A DNA stretch of 64,000 nucleotides from Clostridium saccharoperbutylacetonicum N1-4(HMT) (GCF_000340885.1 NC_020291.1:2045001-2109000), one strand, 5' to 3'; counted from the first letter of the stretch, positions 8,442 through 19,374 are shown. Notes: a model not told the origin generated them from the sequence alone. Numbers and translations: made by a program.

Positions 8442-11057
8442 ATGATAAGGAAAAAAATAGCATGTTTAATGCTTGCAGGTAGTTTATTTATGTCTTTTGT
8501 TCCAACTACCTTTGCTAATGCAGCTGATAAAGTTTCTGTAGGAAACTTAATAAAAAACAATACTTTTGATAATGGTGTAGGATTACCTTGGAATCAAGTT
8601 GAGACTTACCCAGCTGATGCGGACTTCGATATAGATAATGGAACTTACAATGTAACAATTAAAACACCTGATGAAACAAAATCAAAGGATACAAGATGGG
8701 GGGTTCAATTCCGTCATAGAGGCCTAACCCTTGAACAGGGACACACCTATGAAGTATCCTTTACAGTAAAAGCTACAGCAGATTGTAAAGTATATCCTAA
8801 GATAGGACAACAAGGAAAAGAATATAAAGAATATTGGAATTACAATCATAAAGGCTGGGAACCATTAAGCTTAAAAGCTAATCAACCTGTAACTGTTAAA
8901 GAAACTTTTACTATGACTGATCCTACAGAAAATGCATGTGAATTTGCATTCCATCTTGCTGGAGACTGTTTAGCAGCTAATCTTCCTTACACAGTTTCGT
9001 TTGATAATATAAATCTAAAAGATCCTCAATTTCCAGGATACGATAAAGAACCAGAAGAACCAACAAATGCTGTTCGAGTAAATCAAGTAGGATATTTTAC
9101 AGATCTTGAAAAGAAAGCAACTGTAGTTTCTAGTTCAACTACACCTATAGCATGGAGATTATTAGATAGCAGCAATAATGTTGTAAAATCAGGACAAACA
9201 ACTGTATTTGGAAAAGATCATGCATCAGGTGATAATGTTCATACAATTGACTTTTCTGATTTTAAAACAGAAGGAAAAGGATATAAATTAGCAGTAGATT
9301 CAGCAGATGTTTCTCCTAAGGAAAGCATGAAATTTGATATTGGCAATAGTATCTATTCAAAAATGAAATCTGATGCCATAAAATATTTCTATAATAATAG
9401 AAGTGGTATTGAAATAAAGGGGAATTATGCTGGAAGGGCAGATTTAGCAAGGCCAGCTGGGCATCCAAATGATGTATTAGGCAATGCACCAAATACCTGG
9501 TATAAAGCAAATTATACATTGGATGTAACCGGCGGATGGTATGATGCAGGAGATCATGGTAAATATGTTGTTAACGGTGGGATATCTACATGGACAATGA
9601 TGAATCAATATGAGCGCGCATTATATAATAAGGTAGATCTTAAGAGAGCTCCTTTTGGAGATGGAACAATGAATATTCCAGAGAGTGGAAATGGAATTCC
9701 AGATATTCTTGATGAATCACGTTGGAATTTACAGACACTTTTAAAAATGCAAGTACCAGATGGTAATGAACTTGCAGGAATGGTACACCATAAGGCTCAT
9801 GATGAACGTTGGACAGCTCTTGGAATACGTCCAGACCAAGATCCACAAAAGCGTTACTTACAGCCACCAAGCACTGCAGCGACATTAAATTTAGCAGCTA
9901 TTGCAGCACAAGGGTCTCGTCTTTGGAAGAGTTATGATAGTGCTTTTGCAAGTAAATGTTTAGCATCAGCTGAAAAAGCATGGGATGCAGCAGTGGCACA
10001 TCCAGATAAATTAGCACCACTAACAGGAGCTATTGGTGGAGGTGCATATGGAGACAATAAAGTTGATGATGAATTTTATTGGGCAGCATGTGAACTTTAT
10101 GCAACAACTGGTGAAAGTAAATATTTAGATTATATTAAGAGTTCTAAATACTATTTACAAATGCCAACATCATTAACAGGAGGAGAGGATAATGGAATAA
10201 CAGGTCCTTTCGACTGGGGAAATGTACAAGGCTTAGGAACAATAACTTTAGCTCTTGTGCCTAATGGATTACCAAAAGAAGATGTAGATACTGCTAAGAA
10301 AAATATTAAAGCAGCAGCAGATGCCTTTATAACTAATGAAAACAAAGAAGGTTATGGTACACCTATGACTGAAGGACCATATGGTTCACCTTTAAACGAT
10401 GGTTCTGCACCATCTGGTAAAGGATATCCTTGGGGATCTAACTCATTAGTAGTTAATGAAGGTATTGTAATGGCTTATGCAAATGATTTCAGCGATAAAA
10501 CAGATAATAAATATATTAATGGTGCTGAAAGGTCAATGGATTATATATTAGGATGCAATCCAAATGTACAAAGCTACATTACAGGCTATGGAAGCAATCC
10601 ACTAGAAAATCCACATCATCGTTTCTGGGCATATCAAACAGATAATACTTTCCCTAAGGCTCCAGCAGGTGCTATGGCAGGGGGACCAAATTCAGGTTTA
10701 GAAGATCCATGGGTTAAAGGATCAGGATGGAAACCAGGTTCAAGACCAGCAGCAAAATGCTTTATGGATAATATAGAATCTTGGTCTACAAATGAAGTTA
10801 CAATTAACTGGAATGCTCCATTTGCATGGATGAGCTCTTATATGGATGATAATGGAGGCCAGAAAGGCGGAAATGCTGTAAAGGGAGATGTAAATAATGA
10901 TGGTGAAGTTGACAGTATGGATTATATAGCTTTACAAAAATATATAATGGATCCATCAAATAGTAATATAAATACTGCAAATGCCGATTTAAATGGAGAT
11001 GGAAAAATAAATACAGCAGATCTTTTTGCATTAAGGAAAACAATTATAAATAGTTAA
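8442..11057 (+). CDS. GH9 cellulase with CBM4 and Ig-like domain, dockerin
   Basis: The 871-residue secreted enzyme has a signal peptide (ending near ANAA), a CBM4-type module (about 32-200), an Ig-like domain (about 210-300; AVRVNQVGYF), a GH9 catalytic domain and a dockerin. This order is that of the CelE/CelK/CbhA group of cellobiohydrolases or processive endoglucanases. The DAGD motif (Asp368-Asp371) supplies the catalytic base and Glu785 in STNEVTINW is the expected acid. A strong site (AGGGGGG) precedes the ATG. No clear terminator follows before the agrD promoter. Confidence 0.95.
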   Translation: MIRKKIACLMLAGSLFMSFVPTTFANAADKVSVGNLIKNNTFDNGVGLPWNQVETYPADADFDIDNGTYNVTIKTPDETKSKDTRWGVQFRHRGLTLEQGHTYEVSFTVKATADCKVYPKIGQQGKEYKEYWNYNHKGWEPLSLKANQPVTVKETFTMTDPTENACEFAFHLAGDCLAANLPYTVSFDNINLKDPQFPGYDKEPEEPTNAVRVNQVGYFTDLEKKATVVSSSTTPIAWRLLDSSNNVVKSGQTTVFGKDHASGDNVHTIDFSDFKTEGKGYKLAVDSADVSPKESMKFDIGNSIYSKMKSDAIKYFYNNRSGIEIKGNYAGRADLARPAGHPNDVLGNAPNTWYKANYTLDVTGGWYDAGDHGKYVVNGGISTWTMMNQYERALYNKVDLKRAPFGDGTMNIPESGNGIPDILDESRWNLQTLLKMQVPDGNELAGMVHHKAHDERWTALGIRPDQDPQKRYLQPPSTAATLNLAAIAAQGSRLWKSYDSAFASKCLASAEKAWDAAVAHPDKLAPLTGAIGGGAYGDNKVDDEFYWAACELYATTGESKYLDYIKSSKYYLQMPTSLTGGEDNGITGPFDWGNVQGLGTITLALVPNGLPKEDVDTAKKNIKAAADAFITNENKEGYGTPMTEGPYGSPLNDGSAPSGKGYPWGSNSLVVNEGIVMAYANDFSDKTDNKYINGAERSMDYILGCNPNVQSYITGYGSNPLENPHHRFWAYQTDNTFPKAPAGAMAGGPNSGLEDPWVKGSGWKPGSRPAAKCFMDNIESWSTNEVTINWNAPFAWMSSYMDDNGGQKGGNAVKGDVNNDGEVDSMDYIALQKYIMDPSNSNINTANADLNGDGKINTADLFALRKTIINS

Positions 11058-11064
11058 AAAAATA

Positions 11065-11115
11065 TTTTACTAATATAAGGAAATATGGTATAATTATCAC
11101 GTGTTAACGATAACA
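11065..11115 (+). promoter_or_regulatory. Promoter and cre-like palindrome upstream of agrD
   Basis: TATAAT at 11089-11094 with a weak TTTTAC about 18 bases upstream forms a plausible sigma-A promoter. Immediately downstream lies TGTTAACGATAACA (11102-11115), a near-palindrome one base away from the CcpA-box consensus TGWAANCGNTNWCA. A related palindrome lies before agrB. The position, over the likely start site, suits a repressor. Confidence 0.5.
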
Positions 11116-11237
11116 TTGTCATATAAGTAATATTATCCCATTACATCTTAAATTCAAAATGTTGCACACTTAATAAAGGGAATTTAATTGTAAGGGATTA
11201 ATTACTTAAAATAATATAAATTATGGGAGGGATAATA

Positions 11238-11381
11238 ATGACAATATCTAGAATTAAGGGCTTAGTCGCTATGGGACTTTCAGCAGCAGCAATGTTTGTT
11301 GCAGCAACTTCATCAAGTATGTGTTTTTCTTGCCATTTTGAAGAAGTTAAAATGCCTAAATCATTATACAAGCGTGATTAG
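11238..11381 (+). CDS. agrD: AgrD-like cyclic peptide pheromone precursor
   Basis: A 47-residue frame with a good GGGAGG site 7 bases before its ATG. The N-terminal part is a basic amphipathic/hydrophobic helix (ISRIKGLVAMGLSAAAMF), the middle holds MCFSCHF with two cysteines (29 and 32), and the end reads EEVKMPKSL, closely like the DEVEVPKEL recognition tail of staphylococcal AgrD. AgrB normally removes that tail and closes a thiolactone on an internal Cys. Cys29 would give a usual 5- or 6-residue ring; Cys32 would leave too few residues. It has its own promoter and terminator between two cellulase genes; agrB, agrA and agrC lie 6-9 kb away on the other strand. Confidence 0.82.
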   Translation: MTISRIKGLVAMGLSAAAMFVAATSSSMCFSCHFEEVKMPKSLYKRD

Positions 11382-11413
11382 TTATAACTTAATTGTAAAG
11401 GCTATATAAAGAA

Positions 11414-11460
11414 AAAATTCCTTTGACATATTAATTATTTATGTCAAGGGGATTTTTTTT
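11414..11460 (+). terminator. Terminator after agrD
   Basis: An inverted repeat built on TTTGACAT / ATGTCAAG with flanking pairs is followed by eight T, making agrD a single-gene transcript. The remaining bases up to 11653 are A/T-rich with only the ribosome binding site of the next gene recognised. Confidence 0.82.
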
Positions 11461-11653
11461 ATAGCTCTCATTTATAAAGGTGCTTAAATTTATATTTTAT
11501 AAAAAAGCATAACATAATACAATTTGGTCGTAAAAACTAATAAGAAATTAGAATATTATATTATGAAAAATTAGTGTAAACTTGGGAAAAAAGGTGGAAA
11601 AAGTGTAATAATTTGATAGATAATAAAAGAAAATGGATAGGAGGGGATATAAA

Positions 11654-13795
11654 ATGCTAAAGAGAAAAGGGTACATTTCTTCAATTATTTCAATTATACT
11701 TTTAACAGGATTTATTGGAACTTTATGTCCAATAAAAGTTAAGGCTGATGAAAGCAGCATAAAATACAATTATGGAGAAGCACTGCAAAAATCAATAATG
11801 TTTTATGATTTTCAACGTTCAGGAAAATTACCTAATGATAAAAGAGATAACTGGAGAAGTGATTCAGGGATGGATGATGGAAAGGATGTAGGCTTAGATC
11901 TTACTGGTGGGTGGTATGATGCTGGAGATCATGTGAAATTTAATCTGCCTATGTCATATACGTCAACCATGCTTGCCTGGTCACTTTATGAAGATAAGGA
12001 GGCTTATGAAAAGAGTGAACAGTTAAAGTACATTAAAGATGAAATAAAGTGGGCAAATGACTATTTTATAAAATGCAATCCGGAAAAAGATGTATATTAT
12101 TACCAAGTAGGTGATGGAGGGCAGGATCATTCTTGGTGGGGGCCTCCAGAAGTAATGCAGATGAAAAGACCATCATATAAAGTAGATATAAATAATCCAG
12201 GGTCTACAGTTACAGCTGAAACAGCAGCATCACTTGCATCAGCAGCCTTAGTTTTTAAGGACAGTGATTCTGAATACTCACAAAAATGTCTGAAGCATGC
12301 CAAAGAACTATTTGAATTTGCAGATGAAACAAGAAGTGATTCTGGATATAAAGCTGCATCTCCGTATTATACTTCTAATAGTGGTTTTTGGGATGAGCTT
12401 TCATGGGCTGCAACATGGCTTTACATGGCTACAGGAGACAGCGCATATTTAGATAAAGCAGAAAGTTATGTTCCGCATTGGAGCGTAGAACAGCAGACTT
12501 CAACTATATCCTATACATGGGGGCATTGCTGGGATGATGTGCATTATGGTGCAGAACTGCTATTAGCAAAAATAACTAATAAAGAAACATACAAAGAAAG
12601 CATAGAAAGGAATCTTGATTTTTGGACTACTGGATATAATGGAAGGCGTGTAACATATACACCAAAAGGATTAGCATGGTTGAGTGATTGGGGTTCTTTA
12701 AGATATGCTACAACCACAGCATTTTTAGCAGGTGTCTATGCTGATTGGTCAGGATGTTCTAAGGAAAAAGCTTCAACATATAACAATTTTTTAGAAAGTC
12801 AAGTTAATTATGCCCTTGGAAGTACAGGAAGAAGTTTTGTAGTGGGATTTGGTGAAAATTCGCCTAAAAATCCACATCATAGAGGTGCACAAGGATCTTG
12901 GTTAGATGATAAAAAGGTTCCAGGTTATAATCGCCATGTTTTATATGGTGCTCTGGTTGGAGGACCAAGTTCAAATGATTCTTATACGGATGATGTAGAG
13001 AATTTCAGATGCAATGAGCCAGCATGTGATTATAATGCAGGTTTTGTAGGAGCTTTAGCAAAGATGTATGAAAAACATGGAGGGGAACCTATAAAAGATT
13101 TTAAAGCAATAGAACAAAAAACTAATGATGAATTCTATGCGGAAGCTGGGGTAAATGCTAGTGGACCGAATTTCATGGAAATAAAGGCGTTGTTATATAA
13201 TAAGTCAGGCTGGCCAGCAAAGGTTGGAGATAAGCTTTCCTTTAAATATTTTATAGACATTAGTGAAATTATAAAAGCTGGCTATACTTCAAAGGATATA
13301 ACAATTTCAACAAATTACAATCAAGGAGCTAAGGTGTCTAATTTAATACCTTGGAATGAAGCTCAGAATATATATTATGTAAATGTTGATTTTTCTGGAA
13401 CAAAAATATACCCAGGAGGACAGCCTAACTATAGAAAGGAAGTACAATTTAGAATGTCAGCGCCAGAAAAGTGTTCATGGGATAATTCTAATGATTTCTC
13501 ATACAAGGGAATTTCAACTGTACCTGGAGGAACACCGCTTCAAACATCTAATATACCTGTATATGATGACAATGTTTTGGTTTATGGAAATACACCTGAT
13601 AAAGGGGATAAGCCAGCTATAATTGGAGATGTAAACAATGATGGAGAAGTTAATATTTTAGATTATATTGCACTGCAGAAATATATAATGAATCCTTCAG
13701 CTAGTATAGAGTTAAAGAATTCAGATTTAAATGGTGATGGAAGAGTAAATACTAGTGATCTTTTTATATTAAGAAGAACCATAATTGAACAATAA
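11654..13795 (+). CDS. GH9 processive endoglucanase with CBM3c, dockerin
   Basis: The ATG at 11654 has AGGAGGGG about 9 bases upstream and begins a normal signal peptide, so it is preferred over the ATG at 11633 (713 aa). GH9 starts directly after the signal ([20 protein letters not shown]). The DAGD motif gives Asp89/Asp92 and [11 protein letters not shown] gives the acid Glu455. A CBM3c module (about 480-640) follows, as in CelG/Cel9-type processive endoglucanases, then a dockerin ([19 protein letters not shown]). Only 25 bases separate it from the GH44 gene, so GH9-GH44-GH5 is probably one operon. Confidence 0.95.
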   Translation: MLKRKGYISSIISIILLTGFIGTLCPIKVKADESSIKYNYGEALQKSIMFYDFQRSGKLPNDKRDNWRSDSGMDDGKDVGLDLTGGWYDAGDHVKFNLPMSYTSTMLAWSLYEDKEAYEKSEQLKYIKDEIKWANDYFIKCNPEKDVYYYQVGDGGQDHSWWGPPEVMQMKRPSYKVDINNPGSTVTAETAASLASAALVFKDSDSEYSQKCLKHAKELFEFADETRSDSGYKAASPYYTSNSGFWDELSWAATWLYMATGDSAYLDKAESYVPHWSVEQQTSTISYTWGHCWDDVHYGAELLLAKITNKETYKESIERNLDFWTTGYNGRRVTYTPKGLAWLSDWGSLRYATTTAFLAGVYADWSGCSKEKASTYNNFLESQVNYALGSTGRSFVVGFGENSPKNPHHRGAQGSWLDDKKVPGYNRHVLYGALVGGPSSNDSYTDDVENFRCNEPACDYNAGFVGALAKMYEKHGGEPIKDFKAIEQKTNDEFYAEAGVNASGPNFMEIKALLYNKSGWPAKVGDKLSFKYFIDISEIIKAGYTSKDITISTNYNQGAKVSNLIPWNEAQNIYYVNVDFSGTKIYPGGQPNYRKEVQFRMSAPEKCSWDNSNDFSYKGISTVPGGTPLQTSNIPVYDDNVLVYGNTPDKGDKPAIIGDVNNDGEVNILDYIALQKYIMNPSASIELKNSDLNGDGRVNTSDLFILRRTIIEQ

Positions 13796-13820
13796 ATTTA
13801 ATGAAATGGGGTAGAGTGAA

Positions 13821-15647
13821 ATGATAAAAACAAAAAAAGGGTTAGCATTTTTGATTGCTTGTGCATTAATTACATCAGTTTTACCAATGACAAGTGTGCA
13901 TGCAGAAGAGACAAATTCTATTAACATAAGCATTGATACAGGTGCTGACAATGCTAAAATTAGTCCATATATTTATGGCGCTAATTATGATTCTAATGGA
14001 AATGAAGGTACAATTCCACAAGTAGCAACTGCAAGCAGACTTAGTGGAAATAGGCTCACAGGATATAATTGGGAGAATAATGCTTCAAATGCAGGAAGTG
14101 ACTGGAAGCATAGTAGTGACAATTATTTAAATATGAATAGACCATATGACACTCAAAATATACCAGGAGAAGTAGTCACTAATTTTCATGATGAAGCATT
14201 AAAAAATGGTTCAACATATTCTCTTGCTACGTTACAGCTGGCAGGATACGTTGCCAAGGACAAAAATGGATCTGTAAGTGAAAGTGAAGCAGCACCTTCA
14301 GCAAGATGGGATCAGGTTAAAGTAAGAAAAGGAAGTGCTTTTTCCCAAACACCAGATTTAACTGATAATTATGTTTATATGGATGAGTTTGTGAATTCGC
14401 TAATATCTAAATATGGTAAATCAGATACTGCAACAGGTATTAAAGGCTACAGTCTTGATAATGAGCCAGGGCTTTGGTCTGGTACTCATCCTAGAATCCA
14501 TAAAGACAAAGTTACATGCGCAGAACTTATATCAAAAGGTACAGATTATGCGAAGATGGTAAAGGATATGGATTCAAAGGCAGAAATATTTGGACCAGTT
14601 TTATATGGAATGGGTGCATATCAAAGCTTACAAAGTGCTCCAGATTGGGATAGTGTAAAAGGAAATTACAAGTGGTTTCCAGAGTATTATTTAGATAATA
14701 TGAAAAAAGCATCTGAAAAAGATGGAAGGAGATTATTAGATGTATTTGATATTCATTATTATTCAGAAGCTACTGGTGGTGGTATTAGAGTAACTGAAAG
14801 CAATGACACAAATGTTGATTGTAATAAGGCTCGTATACAAGCACCTAGAACCTTATGGGATTCAACTTTTAAAGAAGACAGCTGGATTGGTCAATGGTGT
14901 GGAGATTTTACTCCAATAATTCCTAAGATGCAAAGTGCAATAAATACCTATTATCCAGGAACAAAACTTGGAATAACAGAGTATAATTTTGGTGGAAATA
15001 ATCACATATCAGGTGGAATTGCTCAAGCTGATACATTGGGTATTTTTGGTAAGAATAATGTATATTTTGCAGCATTATGGCCATTTGATGGTAAAAGTGA
15101 TTACACACAAGCAGCGTTTAACCTATATAGAAATTATGATGGTAAAAAGTCAACTTATGGTGATATAAAAGTTAAGGCTGAAACTTCTGATGTTGATAAT
15201 TCATCTGTATATTCTGCTTTAGACAGTAAGGATCCTTCTAAATTACATGTAATCATGATTAATAAAAATTATGATAAGCCTATGACTATGAGTTTTAATA
15301 TTGGAGGAAATAAAGTTTATCAATCAGGAAAAGTGTGGGCTTTTGATGAAAGTAGCGCTCAAATTACAGAAAGAACTCCTATAACAAATATTACAGATAA
15401 TAAATTCCAATATACAGTTCCAAAGTTAACAGCATGCCATATAGTGTTAGATCTTAAGCAAGGTTCAACAACTATGCCTGGGGATGTAAATAATGATGGA
15501 GAAGTTAACGTTTTAGATTACATTGCACTTCAAAAATATATAATGAATCCTTCTGCTGGAATTGAGTTAAAAAATGCAGACCTTAATGGTGATGGAAAGA
15601 TAAATAGTGCAGATCTTTTTGAACTAAGAAAAAAGATAAATGAATAA
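13821..15647 (+). CDS. GH44 endoglucanase/xyloglucanase with dockerin
   Basis: A signal peptide ending near VHAEE is followed by a GH44 domain (about 30-540) and a dockerin ([19 protein letters not shown]). Glu215 in LDNEPGLW is the expected acid/base and Glu387 in GITEYNFGG the nucleophile. GH44 enzymes retain configuration and cut beta-1,4-glucans including carboxymethylcellulose and xyloglucan. The gene lies in an operon with the GH9 gene upstream and the mannanase gene 28 bases downstream. Length (608 aa) fits catalytic core plus dockerin without an extra CBM. Confidence 0.94.
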   Translation: MIKTKKGLAFLIACALITSVLPMTSVHAEETNSINISIDTGADNAKISPYIYGANYDSNGNEGTIPQVATASRLSGNRLTGYNWENNASNAGSDWKHSSDNYLNMNRPYDTQNIPGEVVTNFHDEALKNGSTYSLATLQLAGYVAKDKNGSVSESEAAPSARWDQVKVRKGSAFSQTPDLTDNYVYMDEFVNSLISKYGKSDTATGIKGYSLDNEPGLWSGTHPRIHKDKVTCAELISKGTDYAKMVKDMDSKAEIFGPVLYGMGAYQSLQSAPDWDSVKGNYKWFPEYYLDNMKKASEKDGRRLLDVFDIHYYSEATGGGIRVTESNDTNVDCNKARIQAPRTLWDSTFKEDSWIGQWCGDFTPIIPKMQSAINTYYPGTKLGITEYNFGGNNHISGGIAQADTLGIFGKNNVYFAALWPFDGKSDYTQAAFNLYRNYDGKKSTYGDIKVKAETSDVDNSSVYSALDSKDPSKLHVIMINKNYDKPMTMSFNIGGNKVYQSGKVWAFDESSAQITERTPITNITDNKFQYTVPKLTACHIVLDLKQGSTTMPGDVNNDGEVNVLDYIALQKYIMNPSAGIELKNADLNGDGKINSADLFELRKKINE

Positions 15648-15675
15648 TAAAGTTAAGGTAAGGGAGTAGATAAAA

Positions 15676-17094
15676 ATGTTTAAAGTAAAGAAAGGCGTAG
15701 CACTTTTGATAGCATATGCACTTACAATTTCATGTGTACCGATGATACATGGAAATGCAGCAGAAATAAGTCCGATTAATTCAAGTATAGAGAAAAATCT
15801 TAATCAAGATGTAGTTTCTAGTACTAATTCGGATATTAGCACCAGCAGCTTTGTAACCTGTGATGGGAATAAGTTTAAAGTAGACGGACATGATTTCTAT
15901 TTTGTGGGACAAAATAATTACTATTTACCATATGCACCAGATTATATGGTAGATGATGTATTTGCTGACGCTCAAGCCATGGGTTCAAAGGTTATGAGAA
16001 CATGGGGATTTATTGACGGAGCATCAAGCTGCGATGTAGTTTTACAACCTAGTCTTGGCGTTTATAGTGAAGAAGGATTTAAGCATTTCGATTATGCTGT
16101 GAAAAAAGCTAAGGAGTCTGGAATAAAACTTGTGATTCCATTTGTGAATAATTGGAAGGACTTTGGCGGAATGGATAAGTATGTTGAATGGACTGGGGCT
16201 GGCAATCATGATGCATTTTATACAAATGAAGCATGTAAAACAGCTTATAAAAATTATATATATCACTTCTTAAACAGAACTAACACATATACTGGAGTAA
16301 AATATAAAGATGATCCAACAATTATGACTTGGGAACTTGGTAATGAACCTAGATGTAAGTCAGATGCAACTGGTGAAACGCTTTATAACTGGGCAAAAGA
16401 GATGAGTGAATATATAAAGAGCATAGATTCAAAGCACCTTGTTGCACTTGGAGATGAAGGTTTCTTTAAGAGAGATGGAGCAAAGTATAATTGGGATTGG
16501 AACTATACTGGCGGTGAAGGTGTGGATTGGGATAAATTGATTAGTATACCTACATTAGATTATGGGACATTCCATTTATATCCAGATGGATGGAATGAAT
16601 CTGTAGATTGGGGAACTAAATATATTAAGGATCATATTGATGCTGCAAATTTAGTAAATAAACCAGCAGTGCTTGAGGAATATGGAATTAAGAACAATCA
16701 ATTAAATGTTTATACAACCTGGGGAAATGCAGTAATAAATAATGGAGGTGCAGGATTAATGCCTTGGATGTTATCAGGCATTGGATTTGATAACAGAACT
16801 TTATATCCAGATTATGATGGATTCCGTATAATATATCCTAGTGACATAGCTACTTTACTTTCTGATAATGCAAAAGTAATGAATGCTAAATCCATAGCTA
16901 CAACTGGTCCTTCTGTAATGCTCGGAGATGTAAATGAAGATAATGCAGTTGATGTATTGGATTATACAGCACTACAAAAATATTTACTTGTAGGAACAGG
17001 TGATATAAATAAAGCAAATGCAGATGTAAATAAGGACGCAAGAATTAATACAGCAGATCTTTTTGCATTAAGAAAAATAATTTTAGAGGGATAA
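15676..17094 (+). CDS. GH5 (subfamily 7-like) beta-mannanase with dockerin
   Basis: The 472-residue protein has a signal peptide (to about NAAE), a GH5 domain and a dockerin. The blocks FVGQNNYYL, VMRTWGF, WELGNEPRC (acid Glu224) and VLEEYGI (nucleophile Glu335) resemble clostridial Man5A beta-1,4-mannanases rather than GH5 cellulases. The dockerin's first calcium loop is divergent (DVNEDNAVD). Last gene of the GH9-GH44-GH5 run; a strong terminator shared with the convergent agrC gene follows. Confidence 0.9.
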   Translation: MFKVKKGVALLIAYALTISCVPMIHGNAAEISPINSSIEKNLNQDVVSSTNSDISTSSFVTCDGNKFKVDGHDFYFVGQNNYYLPYAPDYMVDDVFADAQAMGSKVMRTWGFIDGASSCDVVLQPSLGVYSEEGFKHFDYAVKKAKESGIKLVIPFVNNWKDFGGMDKYVEWTGAGNHDAFYTNEACKTAYKNYIYHFLNRTNTYTGVKYKDDPTIMTWELGNEPRCKSDATGETLYNWAKEMSEYIKSIDSKHLVALGDEGFFKRDGAKYNWDWNYTGGEGVDWDKLISIPTLDYGTFHLYPDGWNESVDWGTKYIKDHIDAANLVNKPAVLEEYGIKNNQLNVYTTWGNAVINNGGAGLMPWMLSGIGFDNRTLYPDYDGFRIIYPSDIATLLSDNAKVMNAKSIATTGPSVMLGDVNEDNAVDVLDYTALQKYLLVGTGDINKANADVNKDARINTADLFALRKIILEG

Positions 17095-17122
17095 AAGTTT
17101 TAGGAATAAGTTGTTATTACTG

Positions 17123-17165
17123 AAAAAAGGGCAGGTTATTTTTTATAACCTGCCTGTAAATTTTT
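17123..17165. terminator. Bidirectional terminator between mannanase and agrC
   Basis: A 10-bp perfect stem (GGCAGGTTAT / ATAACCTGCC) has A residues on its left and T residues on its right, so it can stop both convergent transcripts. It overlaps the last bases of agrC. Confidence 0.88.
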
Positions 17166-18486
17166 ATTTATTGCGTATTAATAGTTCTTGAACAAAAATA
17201 CAATCTTCAATTGTAGTATTAAAAAGAACATTTTTATATCGTTTATTGATTATATCTTTAACATTGTTTAAGCCAAGACCTCTTCCCTCTCCCTTTGTAG
17301 AAAAGTTTTTTTGGTACAGCTTATGAATAGGAGGTGTAGAACTCAAACAGGAGTTGCGTATATTAAAAATAACTTCATTGTCAGTATTTATGGCAGCAAA
17401 ATGAATAAATTTATTATCACATAAAATACTAGCTTCTATAGCATTATCAAGAAGAATGCCGATGATCCTGCATATGTCAATAACACTCATATTAATGAGT
17501 TCTATATCATCTGCCATTTCGATTTTAACATCGATACCTTTTGAATGTGCATTAACAATCTTTGAAGATAACAAGGCCTTCAAGGGACTAATTTTAATAT
17601 GTGATAAGTAAGACAAAGACATATCTTTATTTACAATTTCATCACTTTCAGGAAGTAAATCATTGTAATAGTAATTCTTTAATCCATTAATATCGTCAGT
17701 TTCTATATAGCCTGCTAAAGTTGAAAGAATATTCAAATAATCATGTTTGAAGCTTCTTAAATCTGAATACATATTTTCAAGCATGTTTGTATAATTTTGC
17801 AATTGAGAATATTCTTTAGATCTATGTTTGTTTACCAAAATGGTAAAGCAGTAATATGTTATAGTTGTAATTAATATAAAAAATATAAATAAATTTAGTG
17901 CATTAAATAGAAGCATATTTTTATTCCATGTTACTACAAAATCTTTTAAACTATATTGGTAGTATAAGAATATAATTAATAGAATACTTATTATAAATGC
18001 AATAGGTGGTTTATTTGAAATTTTAATATTAATATCAATTCGACTAGAAATCTTTAATAAGATTAGTCTAATAATTTTACTTAGAACAAAAACATTAAGC
18101 AGAATAAGAAGTTCTGACATGAAATTTAATAGAAGATTAGCATTTATGTCAGAATAATTATATTTTAATAGATATATTAATATTGCTCCTGTAATAGCAT
18201 CAGAAATAAATAGTAATATCCATATAAAAGCAGAAAAAATAACAGAAATAAAAAAATTTCTATATATTAATAGCAAACAAGTAAAAATGCAAAGCGGCAT
18301 TACATATATAGGCAAGGCAGCTTTGGTATTAATAAAGAAATAACCGATTAATATATATATTATTATTGAGAATTTAATTAATATATTTTTATTAGGCTTT
18401 ACAAAAAAAGTAAAGTTTAGAGCCGGGACCAGAATCTCAAGCATGATAATTAACGGAAAAAGTATATTAAGTACTATTTCAAGCAT
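17164..18486 (-). CDS. agrC: AgrC-type sensor histidine kinase
   Basis: The start at 18486 has AAGGGG about 12 bases upstream; the longer version overlaps agrA more deeply. The protein (440 aa) has six or seven membrane helices in the first ~215 residues, a coiled linker, the phospho-acceptor His248 in RSFKHDYLN (typical of the AgrC/HPK10 family) and an ATPase domain with LLDNAIEA and STKGEGRGLGL. It should sense the cyclic peptide at the membrane and phosphorylate AgrA. The gene overlaps the 3' end of agrA by 13 bases. The order agrB, agrA, agrC differs from the staphylococcal order B, D, C, A. Confidence 0.92.
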   Translation of the reverse strand: MLEIVLNILFPLIIMLEILVPALNFTFFVKPNKNILIKFSIIIYILIGYFFINTKAALPIYVMPLCIFTCLLLIYRNFFISVIFSAFIWILLFISDAITGAILIYLLKYNYSDINANLLLNFMSELLILLNVFVLSKIIRLILLKISSRIDINIKISNKPPIAFIISILLIIFLYYQYSLKDFVVTWNKNMLLFNALNLFIFFILITTITYYCFTILVNKHRSKEYSQLQNYTNMLENMYSDLRSFKHDYLNILSTLAGYIETDDINGLKNYYYNDLLPESDEIVNKDMSLSYLSHIKISPLKALLSSKIVNAHSKGIDVKIEMADDIELINMSVIDICRIIGILLDNAIEASILCDNKFIHFAAINTDNEVIFNIRNSCLSSTPPIHKLYQKNFSTKGEGRGLGLNNVKDIINKRYKNVLFNTTIEDCIFVQELLIRNK

Positions 18487-19205
18487 TTCTTCAACAACCC
18501 CTTTATATACCTTAAGGATACATAGCAAATCTCACTATTTGTCATTTCTACAATCATCTTACTTTTATCAATGGATTTAATCTTTTTAGTATTAACTAAA
18601 TATGATCTATGAGTTTTATAAAAATTAGAAGAAACTGCTTGTTCAATGTTTTTTAAGGTACCGTAAAATTCATATTGTCCTTTAAAAGTATGTACTGAAA
18701 TTTTATGTTCTTTGCCAGCAGTTTCGAAAAAAAGAATTTCATCAAAATCTAAAAAAATAACATTGCTACCAACATCTATTGAAAGCTTGTTATCATTTTT
18801 TGTTTTTGCAGCATTTAGATTATTATGTACAGCATTAAGGCAATCAGCTATTTTAACTTTTATTGCATTAATATCTCCCTTAACTATGTAATCAAGTGCT
18901 TGGACTTTATATTGAAATGTAAGAAGCGTTAATTCAGCATGAGCAGTTAAAAATATAATATATCCCTTAGGATCATAGGTTCTTATTAAGTGTGCCAATT
19001 GAAAGCCATTAAGATCACTATTTAAGTCTACATCTAAAAAATAGATAAAACTATTTTGACTATTATCAATATACTGAATAACTTCGTGAGGATTGTTTGT
19101 AGAAAGTGCAATTTTACAATTGAATTTTTTAGTCTCATTAGATATAATGGCTTCAATTTTTTTTCTTTGATCTAGATTATCTTCACAGATTATAATATTA
19201 TTCAT
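18474..19205 (-). CDS. agrA: AgrA-type response regulator with LytTR DNA-binding domain
   Basis: The start at 19205 (MNNIIICEDN) has TTTAGGGGG just upstream and is preferred over a longer frame (243 aa). The receiver domain has acidic residues at 9-12 and the likely phospho-acceptor Asp58 in YFLDVDL. The C-terminal half is a LytTR domain (about 140-240; FYKTHRSYLVN), the type that binds direct repeats in AgrA/VirR targets. The message starts upstream of a c-di-GMP riboswitch and terminator, so expression of agrA and agrC should depend on readthrough. Targets are unknown; cellulosome genes are an obvious candidate but no binding site was identified. Confidence 0.93.
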   Translation of the reverse strand: MNNIIICEDNLDQRKKIEAIISNETKKFNCKIALSTNNPHEVIQYIDNSQNSFIYFLDVDLNSDLNGFQLAHLIRTYDPKGYIIFLTAHAELTLLTFQYKVQALDYIVKGDINAIKVKIADCLNAVHNNLNAAKTKNDNKLSIDVGSNVIFLDFDEILFFETAGKEHKISVHTFKGQYEFYGTLKNIEQAVSSNFYKTHRSYLVNTKKIKSIDKSKMIVEMTNSEICYVSLRYIKGLLKKCLK

Positions 19206-19323
19206 AATTTTCCCCCTAAAACTATTTAAGTACAAAGTAGTTCTTATAGTCATTCTTTTTACTTAATTTTTGTTTTATATTCTTCAAAATCTTTATGTAT
19301 CATATATATTTCTACATAAAATG

Positions 19324-19350
19324 AAAAAGTGCCCATATAATTATAGGCAC
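19324..19350 (-). terminator. Riboswitch-associated terminator upstream of agrA
   Basis: On the minus strand, GTGCCTATA and TATGGGCAC form a 9-bp stem with one G-T pair, followed by five T. It lies between the c-di-GMP aptamer and agrA, the expected place for an expression platform. Confidence 0.82.
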
Positions 19351-19374
19351 CAAAACAAAGCTTAAAATTTGTAT